Source: Microbacterium schleiferi (lineage in GTDB: Bacteria; Actinomycetota; Actinomycetes; Actinomycetales; Microbacteriaceae). Taken from it: 64,000 bases of DNA. A model generated the notes under the pieces. It was not told where the DNA came from, made no database searches, and was given only the letters and a program-made list of their open reading frames with translations. Location of the stretch: NCBI RefSeq assembly GCF_020781975.1, contig NZ_JAJGNI010000002.1, forward strand, positions 304,786 through 368,785, read 5' to 3'. The translations under genes were made by a program, and so were the position numbers. Positions 61,883 through 64,000 of the stretch are shown here, one piece after another. The stretch's first letter is position 1. Every line of letters starts with the position of its first letter.

Positions 61883-61954
61883 CACATGATGATCCACATG
61901 ATGATCCACATGATGATCCACATGATGATCCACATGATGATCCACATGATGATC
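61883..61954. repeat. Six perfect 12-bp tandem repeats (CACATGATGATC)
   Basis: Units start at 61883, 61895, 61907, 61919, 61931 and 61943 with no mismatch. They fill half of the 142-base gap between the divergent Mod and AlbA_2 genes. The unit contains GATC and ATGATGAT and is much more AT-rich than the surroundings. TATGCT at 61957-61962 could be a -10 for the AlbA_2 gene, with repeats taking the place of a -35. This suggests an operator or activator array. Confidence 0.9.
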
Positions 61955-61988
61955 GCTATGCTCGTCTCTATGTGGAGCAAGAACTGAC

Positions 61989-63755
61989 GTGGACGCGACT
62001 GAACTTACCGAACTGGTTCGACGACTCCGGGCCATCGGCAGCGATCTAACCGACGTCGAGGTGAAGCGCGCAGAGGGTGGCCTCCCTCGATCCCTGCGCG
62101 AGACGCTCTCAGCTTTCTCGAACACCGCGGGCGGCACCGTCATCCTTGGCCTCGACGAGGCTAGCGGGTTCTCTGCCACAGGCCTACACGATCCCGCCGC
62201 TATGGCCGACAACTTTGCATCGATGTGCTCCACGGAGCTCGAGCCCCCAGTACGCGCGATCACGAACGTCGTCGAGTTCGAAGGCGTTCATCTCCTGGTG
62301 GCAGAGATTCCGGAGATCGACGCGTCTCTCAAGCCTTGCTACTATCGCGGTCAGGGGATGAACTCCGGATCGTATGTTCGTGTCAACGACGGAGACCACC
62401 GTCTCACGCCCTACGAGGTCCAGACTCTCGTTGCAAACCGCGGTCAGCCATTGGAGGACACTGCCCCGCTCACCAATCTCACCCTGGATGAGCTCGACGA
62501 GCAGCTCGTCGAGTCCTTCTACGCACGTCTGCGTCGGAGCCGCCCTCATGCCTTCGCATCCCTCGCTCGCGAAGACGCGCTCATCCGTTCGCGGGCAGTT
62601 TCGCGGACGGAGCAAGGCCTCGTACCAACGCTCGGTGGCCTGCTCGCACTTGGCAAATACCCACAGGAGCACTACCCGCAGCTCGCCGCAACGCTCGTCG
62701 TCTACCCAACCGACGACGGACCCGACGTTGCCTCCGGCACTCGCTTCCTTGACAACGTCACACTCGAAGGACCGCTCCCTGTGATTGCCGCCGACGCACT
62801 GACGGCAATCCGGCGCAACATGAAGCGACGCTCGACTGTGGACGGCATAGGCCGGACGGAGTCTTGGGAGTACCCAGAGGCGGCATTGCGCGAAGCAATT
62901 GTGAACGCGCTCGTCCATCGTGATCTTTCGCCTGCCGCCCGAGGAACACAGGTGCAGATCGAGATGTATCCAAGCAAGATCATCGTCCGCAATCCCGGAG
63001 GGCTATTCGGCCCGGTCTCCGTTGATGACCTCGCCGACGACGGCACCTCATCCTCCCGCAACTCCTTCCTCCTCAAAATGCTGGAGGACATCACACTGCC
63101 TGGCGACCCTCGCACCGTCTGCGAGAACCGAGGATCTGGGATTCGAACGATGGTCGAATCGCTGCGAGCCGCAGGAATGTCCGTCCCGCGGTTCGAGGAC
63201 AAGATCTCCTCGTTCTCAGTCACCTTCCCCAATCACACCCTGCTCGACGACGAAACAGTCGCCTGGATCCAGGGCCTTGCAGAACAGGGACTTACCGATT
63301 CCCAGCACATCGGGCTAGCAATGCTCCACAAGAACGGGACCATCGACAACCCCACGTACCGCAATGCCACCGGCGTCGACTCGCGTGTCGCGACAGCCGA
63401 GCTCCAAGACCTCGTGAGCCGTGAGCTCCTGGAGCAAGTCGGCACCCGCCGATGGACCGAGTACCGGCTGAGCGCTCGTAGCCGCACGGCTCCCTCGGAA
63501 CCCGAGCACAAATTGCCGCCGCGGGATCGTAGAAAGCTCATCCTCGACGCGATTGAAAACGACAAGCTCTCTCGGGCGGAGATCTCCGGGCGCACCGGCT
63601 TGAACAAGCAGGTCGTGATCCACTGGCTGCGCATCCTGCGGCAGGAACAGCAGGTTCGCATCGTTGGAGGCGAGTCGCCCCAGAGTCGCAATGTTCGTTA
63701 CGAGCGCACGCCGGATTCCTGGGGTGCCCAGACGCTCGACCTCGACGGACTCTAG
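61989..63755 (+). CDS. AlbA_2/HATPase_c_4 ATP-binding regulator-like protein
   Basis: 588 residues. N-terminal AlbA_2 (Schlafen-like) DNA-binding domain is at about 10-140 (ETLSAFSNTAGGTVILGLDE). The GHKL-type ATP-binding domain follows at about 290-400 (EAALREAIVNALVHRDLSPA, KIIVRNPGGLFGPVSVDDL, CENRGSGIRTMVESL). C-terminal winged helices end the protein (LSRAEISGRTGLNKQVVIHW). GTG start at 61989 with GGAG 12 bases upstream. The layout resembles RecG-like transcriptional regulators. Facing the restriction genes across a repeat array, it is likely their regulator or an accessory defence protein. Confidence 0.85.
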   Translation: MDATELTELVRRLRAIGSDLTDVEVKRAEGGLPRSLRETLSAFSNTAGGTVILGLDEASGFSATGLHDPAAMADNFASMCSTELEPPVRAITNVVEFEGVHLLVAEIPEIDASLKPCYYRGQGMNSGSYVRVNDGDHRLTPYEVQTLVANRGQPLEDTAPLTNLTLDELDEQLVESFYARLRRSRPHAFASLAREDALIRSRAVSRTEQGLVPTLGGLLALGKYPQEHYPQLAATLVVYPTDDGPDVASGTRFLDNVTLEGPLPVIAADALTAIRRNMKRRSTVDGIGRTESWEYPEAALREAIVNALVHRDLSPAARGTQVQIEMYPSKIIVRNPGGLFGPVSVDDLADDGTSSSRNSFLLKMLEDITLPGDPRTVCENRGSGIRTMVESLRAAGMSVPRFEDKISSFSVTFPNHTLLDDETVAWIQGLAEQGLTDSQHIGLAMLHKNGTIDNPTYRNATGVDSRVATAELQDLVSRELLEQVGTRRWTEYRLSARSRTAPSEPEHKLPPRDRRKLILDAIENDKLSRAEISGRTGLNKQVVIHWLRILRQEQQVRIVGGESPQSRNVRYERTPDSWGAQTLDLDGL

Positions 63756-63889
63756 CCCAACGGCGAGGGCCGGTGCCGGGCCGGGAACCCGGTTGAGACT
63801 ACCCGTGACCAGCCATCGCCAACCGGTACACGATCCGCGGAATCACGCGCCAACGAGCGCCAGTGAGCACCTGTCAACCCGCGAGAACG

Positions 63890-63923
63890 GACTGAAAATC
63901 GTGAGGTCACGGGATCGACGCCC
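63890..63923 (+). other. attR core of the integrative element
   Basis: An exact 34-base copy of tRNA-Phe positions 47175-47208. It is preceded by unrelated sequence and followed by CCGCCTTGCCTC, not by the tRNA 3' end, so it is not a functional tRNA and the chromosomal side has changed. Confidence 0.85.
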
Positions 63924-63927
63924 CGCC

Positions 63928-63990
63928 TTGCCTCACGTCAAGATGTCCGGGTGTGATTCGTGGTTGCCTCACGTGAAATGTCCGCGTGGG
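63928..63990. repeat. Direct repeat at the right edge, possible end of an insertion sequence
   Basis: TTGCCTCACGTCAAGATGTCC (shortened: from 63928) and TTGCCTCACGTGAAATGTCC (from 63964) are near-identical copies about 36 bases apart, immediately after attR. Such subterminal repeats occur at insertion-sequence ends. The transposase would lie beyond the window. No gene is seen between 63756 and 64000. Confidence 0.35.
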
Positions 63991-64000
63991 TCATGCGGCG

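Larger units (their letters stand above)
47175..63923. mobile_element. AICE-like integrative element in tRNA-Phe (about 16.7 kb)
   Basis: It is bounded by 34-bp exact direct repeats, one inside tRNA-Phe. It carries tyrosine integrase, excisionase, RepSA-like replication initiator and FtsK/TraB-like translocase in one operon. This is the defining set of actinomycete integrative and conjugative elements such as pSAM2. Cargo on the left is a cluster of nuclease-like genes; cargo on the right is a type III restriction-modification pair with an AlbA_2 regulator-like gene. The right repeat is not followed by a tRNA 3' end, so that junction has been altered. No toxin or resistance gene is recognised. 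Confidence 0.85.

Noticed and set aside
61883..61954. CRISPR array
   Set aside because: The units are 12 bases and directly adjacent with no spacers. No cas genes are nearby.
61247..61987. A frame translating the 12-bp repeats as repeated His-Met-Met-Ile
   Set aside because: Most of it is antisense to Mod. The periodic peptide is only a reading of the DNA repeats and no start signal supports it.
63880..63930. A second tRNA-Phe gene at the right end
   Set aside because: Only the anticodon-arm to T-arm segment is present. There is no acceptor stem or D-arm, so it is an attachment-site copy.

Overview
The window is high-GC actinobacterial DNA. Gene order along radA, clpC, cls, lysS, folK-folB-folP-folE, ftsH, hpt, tilS and ppa matches the conserved actinobacterial block known from mycobacteria. 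Together with the many DUF559, DUF4192, DUF3180 and PH-domain proteins, this points to the family Microbacteriaceae, probably Microbacterium. The assignment is an inference from gene content and synteny; no 16S gene is present.

Layout. (1) 1-8.9 kb is a catabolic region: FAD amine/amino-acid oxidase, cupin, class III aminotransferase, a PucR-type regulator, CoA-acylating methylmalonate-semialdehyde dehydrogenase, a TauE/SafE exporter and an FAD aromatic hydroxylase. (2) 8.9-18 kb is accessory: a glycosidase-like protein that appears to lack both catalytic glutamates, a TetR regulator, an SDR remnant, tRNA-Ser(CGA), an amidohydrolase, ferritin, a 14-TM drug exporter and lactate dehydrogenase. 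It also holds a fused pair of pseudogenes in which a GntR regulator runs into a frameshifted acyl-CoA dehydrogenase. (3) 18-47 kb is mostly housekeeping: radA, argA, clpC, cls, lysS, the folate operon, ftsH, hpt, tilS, ppa, an M23 peptidase and a CocE-type hydrolase. Three kinds of intergenic hairpin repeat are scattered through 13-43 kb. (4) Three tRNA genes (Glu, Asp, Phe) lie at 46.9-47.2 kb.

(5) From tRNA-Phe to the right end lies an integrative element of about 16.7 kb. It resembles actinomycete integrative and conjugative elements (AICEs). A 34-bp segment of tRNA-Phe (47175-47208) is repeated exactly at 63890-63923. The backbone is one overlapping minus-strand operon: accessory protein, FtsK/TraB-like translocase, lipoprotein, RepSA-like rolling-circle initiator, excisionase, tyrosine integrase and a small protein. 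A divergent gene opposes it. The intervening promoter carries two 17-bp operator-like repeats. The left cargo (47.4-51.3 kb) looks like an uncharacterised defence-type cluster with two GIY-YIG-like proteins, a calcineurin-like phosphoesterase, a Xre/MbcA/ParS-like antitoxin and an HTH protein with a nuclease-like tail. The right cargo is a type III-like restriction-modification pair (Mod, Res). A divergent AlbA_2/ATPase regulator-like gene sits beside it, and the gap between them holds six perfect 12-bp tandem repeats.

The element is the best candidate for undescribed biology. Most interesting are its left cargo, the repeat-array control region of the restriction module, and the large hairpin pair beside the transfer operon.
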